Shown here piece by piece: positions 34,201 through 42,745 of a stretch of DNA of 64,000 nt (position 1 is the stretch's first letter; the number at the start of each line of letters is the position of its first letter). The notes beneath the pieces are model-generated. The model searched no databases, had not been told where the DNA came from, and saw nothing but the letters and a program-made list of their open reading frames with translations. Source of the DNA: Brachybacterium sp. YJGR34 (GTDB lineage Bacteria; Actinomycetota; Actinomycetes; Actinomycetales; Dermabacteraceae); NCBI RefSeq assembly GCF_003347015.1, contig NZ_PNFB01000019.1, positions 1 to 64,000 on the forward strand, read 5' to 3'. The position numbers and the translations under genes were made by a program.

Positions 34201-35169
34201 GAGGTCGGGGCCGGGGACGATCTCCTCGCGCTCCGGCAGCGACTGAAGAAGCGGGTCGACGCCTCGGTCTCCGCACAGTCCGACGACCTCGCCCGCCGGG
34301 ACCTGCCCGGCTTCCCCGCGCAGGGGGTGCCCGCGGTGCACGAGTCCACCGTCGGCGGGCTGAAGGTCACCGGCTACCCGGCGCTCCTCGCTCGGCGCGG
34401 GGCCGACGGACGCCTGGACCGCGTGGACCTCGCCGTCCTCGCCACCGCCGACGAGCAGCACCTCGCGCACCGCGAGGGAGTCATCGCGCTGCTGGACCGT
34501 GACCTCGGCGCGGATCTCGGCGGCGTGCTGAACGCCCTGCCCAATCCCACCAAGCTCGCCGTCTCCGGCTCCTCCTACGCCTCCACCTCCGCGCTGCTGG
34601 CCGACGCCTCCCTCGCCGCCACGCTGCACCTCGCGGGCGCCGCGCAGGTGCGCAGCCGCACCGAGTACGAGGCGCTGCTGGAGCGGGTCCGCGCCGAGCA
34701 CGACGCCCTGGCCGCGCAGGCGGTGAAGGACGCCGCCGCGGCCCTGGCGATGAACGCGAGGCTCCAGCGGGAGCTGAGCCGCGCCACCTCGCTGGCGGTG
34801 CTGTCCCACCTCACGCAGATCCGCGAGCACGCCGCCGGCCTGCTGGCCGAGGGATTCATCGGCCGCACGGGCACGGAGCGCCTGCCGGACCTGCGCCGCT
34901 ACCTCGAGGCGGATCTGCTGCGCCTGGAGAAGCTGCCGGAGAACCCGCGACGTGACGAGCAGCTGGCCTGGCAGATCGGCGACCTCGAGCAGTACTGGGC
35001 CACGCGCCGCGCCGCGCTCTCCGCACGGCGACGCACCGACCCGGACGTGCAGGAGATCGACTGGATGCTCGAGGAGCTGCGGGTGAGCCTGTTCGCGCAG
35101 ACCCTCGGCACGCGGCAGACCGTCTCCGACAAGCGGGTGCGCAAGGCCATCGCCGACCTCGCCTCCTGA
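31297..35169 (+). CDS. hrpA: ATP-dependent RNA helicase HrpA
   Basis: 1290 residues, in the expected range for HrpA (about 1300). Walker A GATGSGKTT (41-49), DEAH box near 139-142 (IIDEAHERS), SATIDPERFAEHF (motif III), the helicase-C motif QRAGRSGRTAPG and HA2, OB-fold and DUF3418 domains follow. ATG 31297 is 9 nt after TAGAGT (31282-31287), a near-leaderless start. DEAH helicases unwind RNA structures in ribosome rescue and mRNA processing; HrpA in E. coli resolves stalled ribosomes. Monocistronic as far as can be seen. Confidence 0.93.
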   Translation: MTTPSTTPGPRITYPGDLPVSQRREDIQKAIEEHQVVVIAGATGSGKTTQIPKMLLELGYGQGGSLIGHTQPRRIAARSVAQRIASELGEKLGEGTVGFQVRFTKETSRGTRLKLMTDGILLAEIGRDRLLRRYDAIIIDEAHERSLNIDVILGYLRQILPQRPDLKIIITSATIDPERFAEHFAHVLPSGETEPAPIIEVSGRTYPVEIRYRPLVLEAEVDDEDELEDIHSIERDLTQAITDAVDELAAEGPGDMLVFLPGEREIREISEALTTHLQRGTRGRAALPVEVLPLFGRLSAQDQQKIFSPPPAGTYRRIILSTNVAETSLTVPGITYVIDAGLARISRYSQRTKVQRLPIEPISQASANQRAGRSGRTAPGIAIRLFSEEDFEGRPEFTEPEILRTSLASVVLLMTSLGLGDVESFPFVETPASRAITDGVRLLDELGAIEDAPREPGGRRLTRVGRTLARFPLDPRMARMLIEADRLGALREVLVIVAALSIQDPRERPLGQEQQAKEKHKRFEDETSDFLAFLNLWNHLQDRRKALSSSAFRREVRAEHLHYLRIREWWDLHTQLRDMAKDVGLSTNDNEASPQAIHQSLLAGLLSHVGLLDDRTREYSGARGARFALWPGSALAKKRPDFVMVAELVETSRLWGRTAARIDPAWAEETGAHVVKRSHSEPHWSSKRSSAMAHEKVTLYGVPLVADRVVGYGRIDPEAAREIFVQNALIEGDWRTRHHFFRDNRALMAQLEELEAKTRRRDLLVSDEQLFRFYDQRVPAEVVSGRHFDTWWKKQRHETPDLLTLTEQDLLVADDGTREAIQADFPDTWVQGDITLPLSYSFGEVGAKGADGVTATIPLAVLNRLADRGFDWLVPGMREELVTELIRSLPKPIRRHLVPAPERAKAVAATLHDDDPDAGEVFLEAVADELVALPGVPEDLPLYGPEFDLGKLPAHLRMHFRVVDDAGREVGAGDDLLALRQRLKKRVDASVSAQSDDLARRDLPGFPAQGVPAVHESTVGGLKVTGYPALLARRGADGRLDRVDLAVLATADEQHLAHREGVIALLDRDLGADLGGVLNALPNPTKLAVSGSSYASTSALLADASLAATLHLAGAAQVRSRTEYEALLERVRAEHDALAAQAVKDAAAALAMNARLQRELSRATSLAVLSHLTQIREHAAGLLAEGFIGRTGTERLPDLRRYLEADLLRLEKLPENPRRDEQLAWQIGDLEQYWATRRAALSARRRTDPDVQEIDWMLEELRVSLFAQTLGTRQTVSDKRVRKAIADLAS

Positions 35170-35527
35170 GCGCGGCTCCTGTGGCGCGGGCCACCGAGCA
35201 GGGTGCCGCGGCGTGACGCAGGTCCCGTGCGGGGCGTGCGGGCGCTCACGAGCACACTTTTTACCCGCCGGGTCGCTGCGCGCCCCGCGACGGGGCTCGC
35301 CCGGGCGCCCCGGACGCCCCGACCGCGCCGCGACCGGTGAGGACACCCCTGCCGGTCCGGGTCAGCTCCGGCCCCTGCTGCGGTCATGGACGGTTCAAGC
35401 ACCCCGCCGGAGGCCGCTCGGGCCCCGCGAGGTGGCTGTTCCCTGCGACCGGGGTCGGCCCCTACGGTGGCACGGCCCGACCGACCGGGGGCTTCCGCCC
35501 CCGCCTCACCTGACAAGGATGGCCCGC
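35170..35527. other. 358-bp non-coding leader upstream of the secreted protein gene
   Basis: The stretch contains a TTTTTACCC run at 35260-35268, several inverted repeats including GGGGGCTTCCGCCCCC just before the start, and TACGGT at 35463-35468 as a candidate -10. I looked for a cyclic-di-AMP riboswitch because such leaders precede actinobacterial wall hydrolases, but its hallmark sequences are not visible. No gene. Confidence 0.35.
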
Positions 35528-36130
35528 ATGACCTCCACCTCCACCTCGCCGCTGACGCGGCGCTCCCTCGTCGCCGCCGGTGTGCTCGGTGCCGCCTCGC
35601 TCGCGACCCTCGGGAGCCTCGCCCCCGCCCGCGCGGCGGACGAGACCTGGACCGAGGAGTTCATGACCCGCGCCGAGACGCGCGAGGGCTTCCTGATCGA
35701 CGGCATGGATCGCTGGCAGATCCAGAACGCCCGGTTCATCATCGCGGTGGTCCGCGGGCACGAGCTGGGGAAGGAAGCGGCCTGCATCGCCCTGAGCACC
35801 GCGATCGTCGAGTCCTGGCTGTACAACTACGAGCCCGCCGTCGACCTCGACTCCGGCGGCCTCTTCCAGCAGCGTCCCTCGATGGGCTGGGGCTCGGCCG
35901 CCGAGGTGCGGCACAAGAAGAAGGCGATCGACGCCTTCCTGGGCCTGGGCGACCACTCCGAGGCGCCCGGACTGCTCCAGGCGGTGCCGAACTATCGTCA
36001 CGCCGATCCCGGGGCGGCCGCGCAGACGGTCCAGGCCTCCGCCCACCCCGAGCGCTACGCGCAGCAGGTCTCCGCCGCGCTGCGGCTGTGGGAGCGCTAC
36101 GCCGACGACGTCGAGCCGTACACGGACTGA
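35528..36130 (+). CDS. Secreted lysozyme-like (transglycosylase-type) protein
   Basis: 200 residues. A twin-arginine signal (LTRRSLVAAGVLGAASLATLG, ending ARA at about 37) is followed by a helical domain: GHELGKEAACIALSTAIVES with the candidate catalytic Glu in VESWL, then GGLFQQRPSMGWG and a final helical NYRHADPGAAAQTVQASAHP. The same FQQRPS-x-GWG pattern recurs in actinobacterial wall-lytic domains. The enzyme activity is inferred, but the order Glu then LFQQRPS fits. AAGGA lies 8 nt before the ATG chosen. A GC-rich hairpin follows the stop. Confidence 0.7.
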   Translation: MTSTSTSPLTRRSLVAAGVLGAASLATLGSLAPARAADETWTEEFMTRAETREGFLIDGMDRWQIQNARFIIAVVRGHELGKEAACIALSTAIVESWLYNYEPAVDLDSGGLFQQRPSMGWGSAAEVRHKKKAIDAFLGLGDHSEAPGLLQAVPNYRHADPGAAAQTVQASAHPERYAQQVSAALRLWERYADDVEPYTD

Positions 36131-36159
36131 CGCCGGACGGAGCCCTCGCGTCCTCGCGG

Positions 36160-36181
36160 GGGCCCGTCCTGGTGCGGGCCC
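36160..36181. terminator. Short terminator hairpin
   Basis: GGGCCCG (36160-36166) pairs with CGGGCCC (36175-36181) downstream of the secreted-protein gene. Confidence 0.45.
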
Positions 36182-36230
36182 GCGCGCGTCCTCCCGCGGG
36201 CAGGCCGGGCGCATCGGTAGGGTGTGGTGC

Positions 36231-37688
36231 ATGTCACCGATGCCCACCGTGAGCTACTCCATCACGATCCGACTCGAGTTCGCCGCCCGCTCCGCCGCCG
36301 TCAGCGACATCACCGCGAGCATCGAGAGCCGCGGGGCCACGGTCACCGCTCTCGACGTCTCCGCCTCGGGGCCCGAGCGGATGCGCGCGGACATCACCGT
36401 GCTGACCGCCGGGCACGATCACGCGATGGAGGTCGTCGAGGAGCTGCAGGGGCTCGAGGGGGTCGAGCTGGGCAAGGTCTCCGACCGCACCTTCCTCGCC
36501 CACCTCGGCGGCAAGCTCACGGTGGAGTCGAAGCTCCCGATCCGCCACCGCGACGACCTCTCGATGATCTACACCCCGGGCGTGGCCCGGGTGGTGAAGG
36601 CCATCGCCGAGAATCCCGAGGACGCCCGCCGGCTGACCATCAAGCGCAACACCGTCGCGGTGGTCTCCGACGGCTCCGCCATCCTCGGCCTGGGCGACCT
36701 GGGGCCGCTCGCCGCGATGCCCGTCATGGAGGGCAAGGCCGCGCTGTTCAAGCGCTTCGCCGGCATCGATGCCTTCCCCATCTGCCTGGACGCCCATTCG
36801 GTGGACGACATCGTCGCCCACGTCAAGGCGATCGCCCCGGTCTTCGCGGGCATCAACCTCGAGGACATCTCCGCCCCGCGCTGCTTCGAGATCGAGGACC
36901 GGCTGCGCGCGGAGCTGGACATCCCCGTCTTCCACGACGACCAGCACGGCACCGCGATCGTCGTGGTGGCCGCGCTGCGCAACGCCCTGCGCGTGGTCGA
37001 CAAGGACGTCGCCTCCGCCCGGATCGTGCTCTCCGGCGCCGGCGCGGCGGGCACCGCGATCCTGCGCCTGCTGCGCGCGGCCGGGGCCCGCGACGTGGTG
37101 GTCACCGACATCGACGGGATCGTCCACGAGGGGCGGACCGAGCTCACCGGCCGCCTTCCCTGGATCGCGGAGGTGACGAATCCGCGCGGCCTCACCGGCA
37201 CCCTCCGTGACGCGGTCGCAGGGGCCGACGTCTTCATCGGCGTCAGCGCCGGCAACATCCTCACCGCCGCGGACGTGGCGACCATGGCCGATCGTTCGAT
37301 CGTCTTCGCGATGGCCAACCCCACCCCGGAGATCGACCCCTCGGAGGCCGTCAAGCACGCCGAGGTGGTCGCCACCGGGCGCAGCGACTTCGCCAATCAG
37401 ATCAACAACGTCCTCGCCTTCCCGGGCGTGTTCCGCGGGCTGCTGGACGCCCACGCCACCCGCGTCAGCGACCGCATGCTCCTCGCCGCGGCGCGGGCCC
37501 TGGCCGATGTGGTCACCGCGGAGGAGCTCAACCCCACCTACATCGTGCCCAGCGTCTTCCACGACGGGGTCACCAAGGCGGTCGCGAGCGCGGTGGAGCA
37601 GGTGGCGCGCGAGGAGGCGGGCACCGTGGACACCATCACGGGCACGATGACCGCCGTCTACGCGGACGAGATCACGCTCGAGGGCTGA
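36231..37688 (+). CDS. NAD(P)-dependent malic enzyme with N-terminal ACT domain
   Basis: 485 residues; ATG 36231 is 7 nt after TAGGGT (36218-36223). Residues 1-75 are an ACT-type regulatory domain, followed by malic_N (SMIYTPGVARVVKAI, GSAILGLGDLGPLAAMPVMEGK) and the NAD-binding half (RIVLSGAGAAGTAIL, VFAMANPTPEI, ARSDFANQINN-like segment). It decarboxylates malate to pyruvate. The ACT domain suggests amino-acid or metabolite control; the length of the core matches the bacterial 400-residue type. Confidence 0.92.
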   Translation: MSPMPTVSYSITIRLEFAARSAAVSDITASIESRGATVTALDVSASGPERMRADITVLTAGHDHAMEVVEELQGLEGVELGKVSDRTFLAHLGGKLTVESKLPIRHRDDLSMIYTPGVARVVKAIAENPEDARRLTIKRNTVAVVSDGSAILGLGDLGPLAAMPVMEGKAALFKRFAGIDAFPICLDAHSVDDIVAHVKAIAPVFAGINLEDISAPRCFEIEDRLRAELDIPVFHDDQHGTAIVVVAALRNALRVVDKDVASARIVLSGAGAAGTAILRLLRAAGARDVVVTDIDGIVHEGRTELTGRLPWIAEVTNPRGLTGTLRDAVAGADVFIGVSAGNILTAADVATMADRSIVFAMANPTPEIDPSEAVKHAEVVATGRSDFANQINNVLAFPGVFRGLLDAHATRVSDRMLLAAARALADVVTAEELNPTYIVPSVFHDGVTKAVASAVEQVAREEAGTVDTITGTMTAVYADEITLEG

Positions 37689-38236
37689 GCCCGCGGACCA
37701 CCAGGGGTCGGATGTCCGTGCTGCGCGACGGGGCGCCCCCCTCCCGCTCGGAGGAGCCCTGCGTCACGGATCGCCGGCACCTGCTGTTCCCTGCAGGGTG
37801 CACAACGGACATTTCGTCGACGGTTGTCAGGTGGCGCCCGGACCTTGGGTGAGACGTCGGAGCACTTCTTTGTGCAACCGGGTTACGTAATTGCCTGAAC
37901 CTGTGTAGGTTGCAGGCATGTTGTTCGCGTCACACGATCGCCCGAGGCCTGATCACGGCCATCTCCGGACCGGAGGACCGCGCCCCTGCGCGCACCCTGC
38001 ACGGAGCGATCGGCGGGCAGCGAGCTCGGCGAGGAGCCTCCTCCCCGGCGCGAGCGCACACCCGCACGGACGCTGCTGAGCGTTCGACGCACACGGGCGC
38101 ACATCAGGGGTCGCGCGAGGACCCGGGTCCCGGCTCCTGCTCCTCTCCCTGCCCTGCGCCCCGGCCACCTGCGCCCCGCAGGCCCCGACCGCGGACGACG
38201 ACGCCGCGGTCACGACTCAGGAGAAGGACCCATGCC
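37689..38236. other. 548-bp leader upstream of the peptide importer operon
   Basis: No confident gene. A perfect palindrome TTACGTAA lies at 37883-37890 and TAGGTT, a -10 hexamer, at 37906-37911 with 15 bp between; a regulator could bind over the -35. An ATG at 37918 is 6 nt after the hexamer and opens a 53-codon frame (listed separately). Downstream 38080-38236 is C-rich with only a good ribosome site AGGAGAAGG before 38237. Confidence 0.4.
37918..38079 (+). CDS. Possible leaderless 53-residue leader ORF
   Basis: ATG 37918 follows TAGGTT (37906-37911) by 6 nt, the same arrangement as many real genes in the window. The product begins MLFASHDRPRPDHGH, is Arg/Pro/His-rich and resembles nothing I know. 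It ends 157 bp before the binding-protein gene. A real leader peptide is possible but the composition gives no support. Confidence 0.2.
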   Translation: MLFASHDRPRPDHGHLRTGGPRPCAHPARSDRRAASSARSLLPGASAHPHGRC

Positions 38237-39889
38237 ATGACCCCAGAAGTCAGTCGCCGTGCCCTGCTGCTCGGCTCCGCCGGCGTCGCCGGAGGCACCG
38301 CACTGGTGGGCTGCTCGGCACCGGAGACCTCGACGGAGGACCTCCCGGTGCGGATCCACGCCAACGATGCGACGACCTTCCAGCCCAGCTTCAATCCGTA
38401 TGCGGCAGGGTCCCTGCAGGGGCCGCACGGACTGATCTACGAGACGCTGCAGCTGTCCTCGCCGATGGACGCCGAGAATCCCGTGCCCTGGCTCGCCACC
38501 GAGGTCGCCTGGAACGAGGACGGGACCGTCCTGACGGTCCACCTGCGCGATGACGTCCGCTGGACCGACGGCGAGGTGCTCGACGCGGAGGACGTCGTCT
38601 TCACCTACGAGATGATCCGCGACAATCCGGCGACCAACGGCCTGGCCCTCGCCGTGGCAGGGGCCACCGCCCTCGACGCGACGACGGTCGAGATCTCCTT
38701 CTCGACGCCGACCTTCGTGCAGCAGGCCGACGTCTGCAGCCGGCCGATCGTCCCCGAGCACGTGTTCTCCACCTTCGACCCCGGGGCCGAGCAGATCGCC
38801 GAGCCCATGGGCAGCGGCCCCTACCGGCTCGAACGGTTCTCGGACCAGCTCTACACCTTCGTGCGCAACGACGAGCACTGGGCGGCCGAGGAGTTCGAGC
38901 CCCGCCGTCTGGCCTTCCCGTCCTTCACCACGCAGACGATGAACACCGCGCTCCAGGCCGGCGAGCTGGACTGGTCCGGCGGCTTCATCTCGAACATCGA
39001 CAAGGTCTTCGTCGGCCACGATCCCGAGCACCGCGGCTACTGGTACCCGGGCGCCGGGGTCGTGAACCTCACCCTCAATCTCGAGCGCGAGCTGTGGCAG
39101 GACCTGGACCTGCGGCGCGCCATCAGCCTCGCGGTGGATCGCCTCGAGATCGCGGAGGTCGCCTACATGAACTACTTCGGGCCGCCGCATCCGACGGGCC
39201 TTCCCCGACCCACCTTCGAGGAGTACATCGCCGAGGAGTTCCAGGATCTCGAGTTCGCGGTCGACCTCGACGAGGCGAACCGACTCCTCGACGCGGCGGG
39301 ATACGAGGCGGGGGAGGACGGGATCCGGGTCGCGCCCGACGGGACGCCGCTGTCGTTCCCGCTGCAGATCCCCTCGACCTACAACGACTGGGTCACCGTC
39401 GCCCAGATCCTGGGCACCCAGCTGCGCCGGATCGGGGTCGAGCTGACCCCGCGCGGGATCTCCTTCGAGAACTGGGTGGAGGCCCACCGGAGCGGGAACT
39501 ACGACGTCACGATCACCACCGCCGCTGCCGGGCAGAACCCGTGGTACCTGTACCGCGCGCTGCTCTCCTCCGAGTACCGCAGCGACGACGGCGAGCCCGT
39601 CACCGCGAACTTCCAGCGCTGGTACGACGAGGAGAGCGACGAGCTGCTGAGCGAGTACTCGACGACCGAGGACCCGGAGGTCCAGCGCGAGGCGCTGGCC
39701 GGCCTCCAGCACCTCATGGTCGAGCGGCTCCCCGTGCTGCCGATCGTCATCGCGCCGAACTGGTTCAACTACAACACCGCGGACTGGACCGGCTTCCCCA
39801 GCGCGGAGGATCCGTACGCGCTGGGCTCCCCGGTCGAGGCGGGATCGCGCGTCATGATCCTGCACCGCCTGACCCGGACCGGCAGCTGA
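38237..39889 (+). CDS. Peptide/nickel-type ABC substrate-binding lipoprotein (SBP_bac_5)
   Basis: 550 residues. A twin-arginine motif SRRALLLG and lipobox LVGC (Cys26) define a Tat-exported lipoprotein. The SBP_bac_5 domain shows FQPSFNPYAAGS, LATEVAWNEDG, DDVRWTDGEVLDAEDVVFTYE and LPIVIAPNWFNYN. Such proteins feed di/oligopeptides, sugar oligomers or nickel to a DppBCDF-type importer, encoded directly downstream. AGGAGAAGG precedes ATG 38237. Confidence 0.88.
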   Translation: MTPEVSRRALLLGSAGVAGGTALVGCSAPETSTEDLPVRIHANDATTFQPSFNPYAAGSLQGPHGLIYETLQLSSPMDAENPVPWLATEVAWNEDGTVLTVHLRDDVRWTDGEVLDAEDVVFTYEMIRDNPATNGLALAVAGATALDATTVEISFSTPTFVQQADVCSRPIVPEHVFSTFDPGAEQIAEPMGSGPYRLERFSDQLYTFVRNDEHWAAEEFEPRRLAFPSFTTQTMNTALQAGELDWSGGFISNIDKVFVGHDPEHRGYWYPGAGVVNLTLNLERELWQDLDLRRAISLAVDRLEIAEVAYMNYFGPPHPTGLPRPTFEEYIAEEFQDLEFAVDLDEANRLLDAAGYEAGEDGIRVAPDGTPLSFPLQIPSTYNDWVTVAQILGTQLRRIGVELTPRGISFENWVEAHRSGNYDVTITTAAAGQNPWYLYRALLSSEYRSDDGEPVTANFQRWYDEESDELLSEYSTTEDPEVQREALAGLQHLMVERLPVLPIVIAPNWFNYNTADWTGFPSAEDPYALGSPVEAGSRVMILHRLTRTGS

Positions 39890-39901
39890 GGGAGAGAGAC
39901 C

Positions 39902-40879
39902 ATGAGATTCCTGCTGAAGAAGCTCGCCCTGTACGCCTTCATCGCCTGGGCCGCGCTGACCCTGAACTTCCTGATCCCCCGCCTGATGCCGGGTGATCCC
40001 GTCCAGGTCCTCATCGCGGCCTCCGAAGGGCAGCTCACCCCGGAGGCCGCGGAGGCGATCAAGGCGCAGTTCGGCATCACCGACGACCCGCTGCTCGTCC
40101 AGTACCTCGCCTATCTCGGCGACCTCGCGCGCCTCGACCTGGGGGTGTCGCTGAGCCACTTCCCGGTGCCGGTCAGCGACATCATCTCCGGGGCCATGCC
40201 CTGGACCCTGGGCCTGGTGGGGGTCGCCACCGTGATCAGCTTCCTGCTGGGCACGGGGCTGGGCGTGCTCCTCGCCTGGCGGCGCGGCACCTGGTCCGAC
40301 CATGTGCTCCCGGCCCTCACCTTCCTCAACGCGATCCCGTACTTCTGGATGGCGCTGATCCTGGTGCTGCTCCTCGCGGTCACGCTGGGGTGGTTCCCCT
40401 ATGCGGGCGGCTACGACCGCACGATGTTCCCCGAGCTGGCGCTGCCCTTCATCGGATCGGTGCTGTACCACGCGGCGCTGCCGGCGCTGACGATCGTGAT
40501 CGGCTCCTTCGCGGGCTGGGTGCTGCAGATGCGCAACATGACCGTGACCGTCCTCGGCGAGGACTACGTGTCGATGGCCGAGGCGAAGGGACTGCCGCGC
40601 CGCACGGTGCTGTTCGGCTATGCCGCCCGCAACGCCATCCTCCCCAGCATCACCGGCTTCGCCCTCGCGCTCGGCGCCGTCGTCGGCGGATCGATGCTCA
40701 CCGAGGTGATCTTCAACTATCCGGGCCTCGGCTACACGCTGTTCCAGGCGGTCTCCGCCCAGGACTTCCCGCTCATGCAGGGGCTGTTCCTCATCATCTC
40801 GCTGGCCGTCATCGCGGCGAACCTCATCGCCGATGCGGCCTACGTCGTCCTCGATCCTCGTACCCGGCAGGGGGCCTGA
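39902..40879 (+). CDS. DppB-type ABC permease
   Basis: 325 residues with six hydrophobic helices and the BPD_transp_1 loop MAEAKGLPRRTVLFGYAARNAILPSITG (EAA motif). N-terminus FLLKKLALYAFIAWAALTLNFLIPRLMPGDP is the usual DppB/OppB beginning. It starts 12 bp after the binding-protein stop. Confidence 0.92.
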   Translation: MRFLLKKLALYAFIAWAALTLNFLIPRLMPGDPVQVLIAASEGQLTPEAAEAIKAQFGITDDPLLVQYLAYLGDLARLDLGVSLSHFPVPVSDIISGAMPWTLGLVGVATVISFLLGTGLGVLLAWRRGTWSDHVLPALTFLNAIPYFWMALILVLLLAVTLGWFPYAGGYDRTMFPELALPFIGSVLYHAALPALTIVIGSFAGWVLQMRNMTVTVLGEDYVSMAEAKGLPRRTVLFGYAARNAILPSITGFALALGAVVGGSMLTEVIFNYPGLGYTLFQAVSAQDFPLMQGLFLIISLAVIAANLIADAAYVVLDPRTRQGA

Positions 40880-40882
40880 GCC

Positions 40883-42745
40883 ATGTCCATCTCCACCCTG
40901 ATCCCGCGCAGCGGGAAGGTCCGCGCCGGACTCGCCATCGTGGTCGCCTTCGTCGTGATCGCCGTGGTCGGTCCGTTCATCGCGCGGTACGACCCGAACC
41001 AGACCTCCTTCGACATGCTGGAGCCGCCGTCGGGACGGCACTGGCTGGGCACCACGCAGACCGGCCAGGACGTCTTCTCCCAGTTCATGACCGGCGCGCG
41101 GACCTCGCTGCTGGTGGGTCTGGTCGCGGGGGTCGTCTCGCAGGTGGTGTCCGTGGCCGTGGGCCTGCTGGGCGGATACCTCCGCGGCGTCGCCGACGAC
41201 CTGCTGTACATCCTCACCGCGGTGTTCCTGGTGATCCCCGGCATGCCGCTGCTCATCGTGCTCACGGGCTATCTGCCCTCGCGCGGGCTGTTGTCGATCG
41301 CGGTGGTCATCGCGATCACCTCCTGGGCGGGATCGGCACGGGTCATCCGGGCCCAGACCCTCTCGCTGCGCAACCGGGAGTTCGTCGAGGCGGCCCGGGG
41401 GACGGGCGAGAGCCGCGCCCGCATCATGTTCTTCGAGGTGCTGCCCAACATGCTGCCGCTGGTCGCCTCGGGCTTCCTGTTCTCGGTCATCGGGGGCATC
41501 CTCGCCGAGGCCGGGCTCGCCTTCCTGGGCCTCGGCTCGCTGACCACCACGAGCTGGGGCTCGATGCTCTACTTCGCGCAGAACTCGCAGGCGCTGCTGT
41601 CCGGTGCCTGGTGGTGGTACGTGCCGCCGGGCCTCGCGATCGCGGTGGTCGGTGCGGGGCTCGCGCTGATCAACTTCGCGATCGACGAGTACTCCAACCC
41701 CCGGCTCCGCACCGGCTCCGCGACCCGACCCGGTCGCTCCGGCCGGCGCGCCGCGGCGGCCGTGGCCGCCGGAGCGGAGGCCGAGCTCTCCGGGGTCGCG
41801 GAGACGCTCGCCGAGAACGACAGTCCGGCGGGGCCCGGGAATGACGAGACGGCGGAGCGGACCGCCGCCCACCCGGAGTTTGATCGAGCGGACGAACCCG
41901 AACTCGCCCCGTGCCTGCGGACCTCCCCGATGCCGGGATCACCGATCATCGAGGTCGACTCCCTGCGGGTCGACTACCCCACGGCCTTCGGCACGGTGCA
42001 CGCCGTGCAGGACGTCTCGCTCACCCTCCGCCGCGGGGAGATCCTGGGTCTGGCCGGGGAGTCGGGGTCCGGGAAGTCCACGCTCACCAACGCGATCACG
42101 CGGCTGCTGCGGCCCCCGGCGGAGGTCGCCGGCGGCTCGATCGTCTATCGCGCGGACGACGGCACCCCCACGGACCTGCTCCGGCTCGAGGACCAGGGGC
42201 TCCGGGCGCTGCGATGGAACGAGATCGCGGTGGTGTTCCAGAGCGCGATGAACGCCCTCAACCCCGTGACCTCCATCCGTGCCCAGTTCGACGACGTGAT
42301 CCGTGTGCACCGACCGGGGCTTCCGCCCGCTCGGCGCACCGAGATCGCGGGGGAGCACCTCGAGCGCGTCGGGATCCCGGCGGATCGCATCGACGCCTAC
42401 CCGCACGAGCTCTCCGGCGGCATGAAGCAGCGCGTCGCGATCGCCATCGCCCTGGTGCTGGAGCCGGACGTGATCTTCATGGACGAGCCCACCACGGCCC
42501 TGGACCTGCTGGTGCAGCGCGACGTCCTGGACCAGATCGTGCGGCTGCGCGAGGAGTACGGCTTCGCGATCGTGTTCACCACCCATGACCTGGCGCTGCT
42601 GCTGGAGATCTCCGATTCCGTCGCGGTCATGCGCCGCGGCCACCTGGTCGAGTACGGCCCGGCCCGCGACCTCTACCGGGAGCCCGGGCATCAGTACACG
42701 AAGAACCTGCTGTCCTCGCTCGAAGAACTGGGGAGCCTCGCATGA
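40883..42745 (+). CDS. Fused DppC permease - DppD ATPase
   Basis: 620 residues. Residues 1-275 are a complete DppC permease (N-terminal helix, EAA loop FVEAARGTGESRARIMFFEVLPN, five to six helices). An Ala/Glu/Pro-rich linker (about 275-345) leads into a complete DppD ATPase: Walker A GESGSGKST (about 392-400), signature LSGGMKQRVAIAIAL, Walker B VIFMDEPTTALD and switch VFTTHDLALL, with the oligopeptide ATPase tail GHQYTKNLLSS. No stop, frameshift or internal start with a good ribosome site is seen at the junction; MPGSPIIEVDSL at 41932 could only start weakly. The fusion is continuous in the sequence. Confidence 0.9.
   Translation: MSISTLIPRSGKVRAGLAIVVAFVVIAVVGPFIARYDPNQTSFDMLEPPSGRHWLGTTQTGQDVFSQFMTGARTSLLVGLVAGVVSQVVSVAVGLLGGYLRGVADDLLYILTAVFLVIPGMPLLIVLTGYLPSRGLLSIAVVIAITSWAGSARVIRAQTLSLRNREFVEAARGTGESRARIMFFEVLPNMLPLVASGFLFSVIGGILAEAGLAFLGLGSLTTTSWGSMLYFAQNSQALLSGAWWWYVPPGLAIAVVGAGLALINFAIDEYSNPRLRTGSATRPGRSGRRAAAAVAAGAEAELSGVAETLAENDSPAGPGNDETAERTAAHPEFDRADEPELAPCLRTSPMPGSPIIEVDSLRVDYPTAFGTVHAVQDVSLTLRRGEILGLAGESGSGKSTLTNAITRLLRPPAEVAGGSIVYRADDGTPTDLLRLEDQGLRALRWNEIAVVFQSAMNALNPVTSIRAQFDDVIRVHRPGLPPARRTEIAGEHLERVGIPADRIDAYPHELSGGMKQRVAIAIALVLEPDVIFMDEPTTALDLLVQRDVLDQIVRLREEYGFAIVFTTHDLALLLEISDSVAVMRRGHLVEYGPARDLYREPGHQYTKNLLSSLEELGSLA

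Noticed and set aside
35170-35527. Cyclic-di-AMP riboswitch ahead of the secreted wall-lytic protein
   Set aside because: Such a leader would be expected from the gene type, but I could not find its conserved blocks; the hairpins seen are general GC-rich repeats.
37910-38236. The binding-protein gene extended upstream by over 100 codons
   Set aside because: The added sequence is Arg/Pro-rich, and the Tat-lipoprotein signal begins properly at ATG 38237 with a strong ribosome site.
38210-41872. A 1220-codon minus-strand frame opposite the peptide importer operon
   Set aside because: It runs antisense to several well-recognised ABC genes and its product has no domains; it is a GC-bias shadow.
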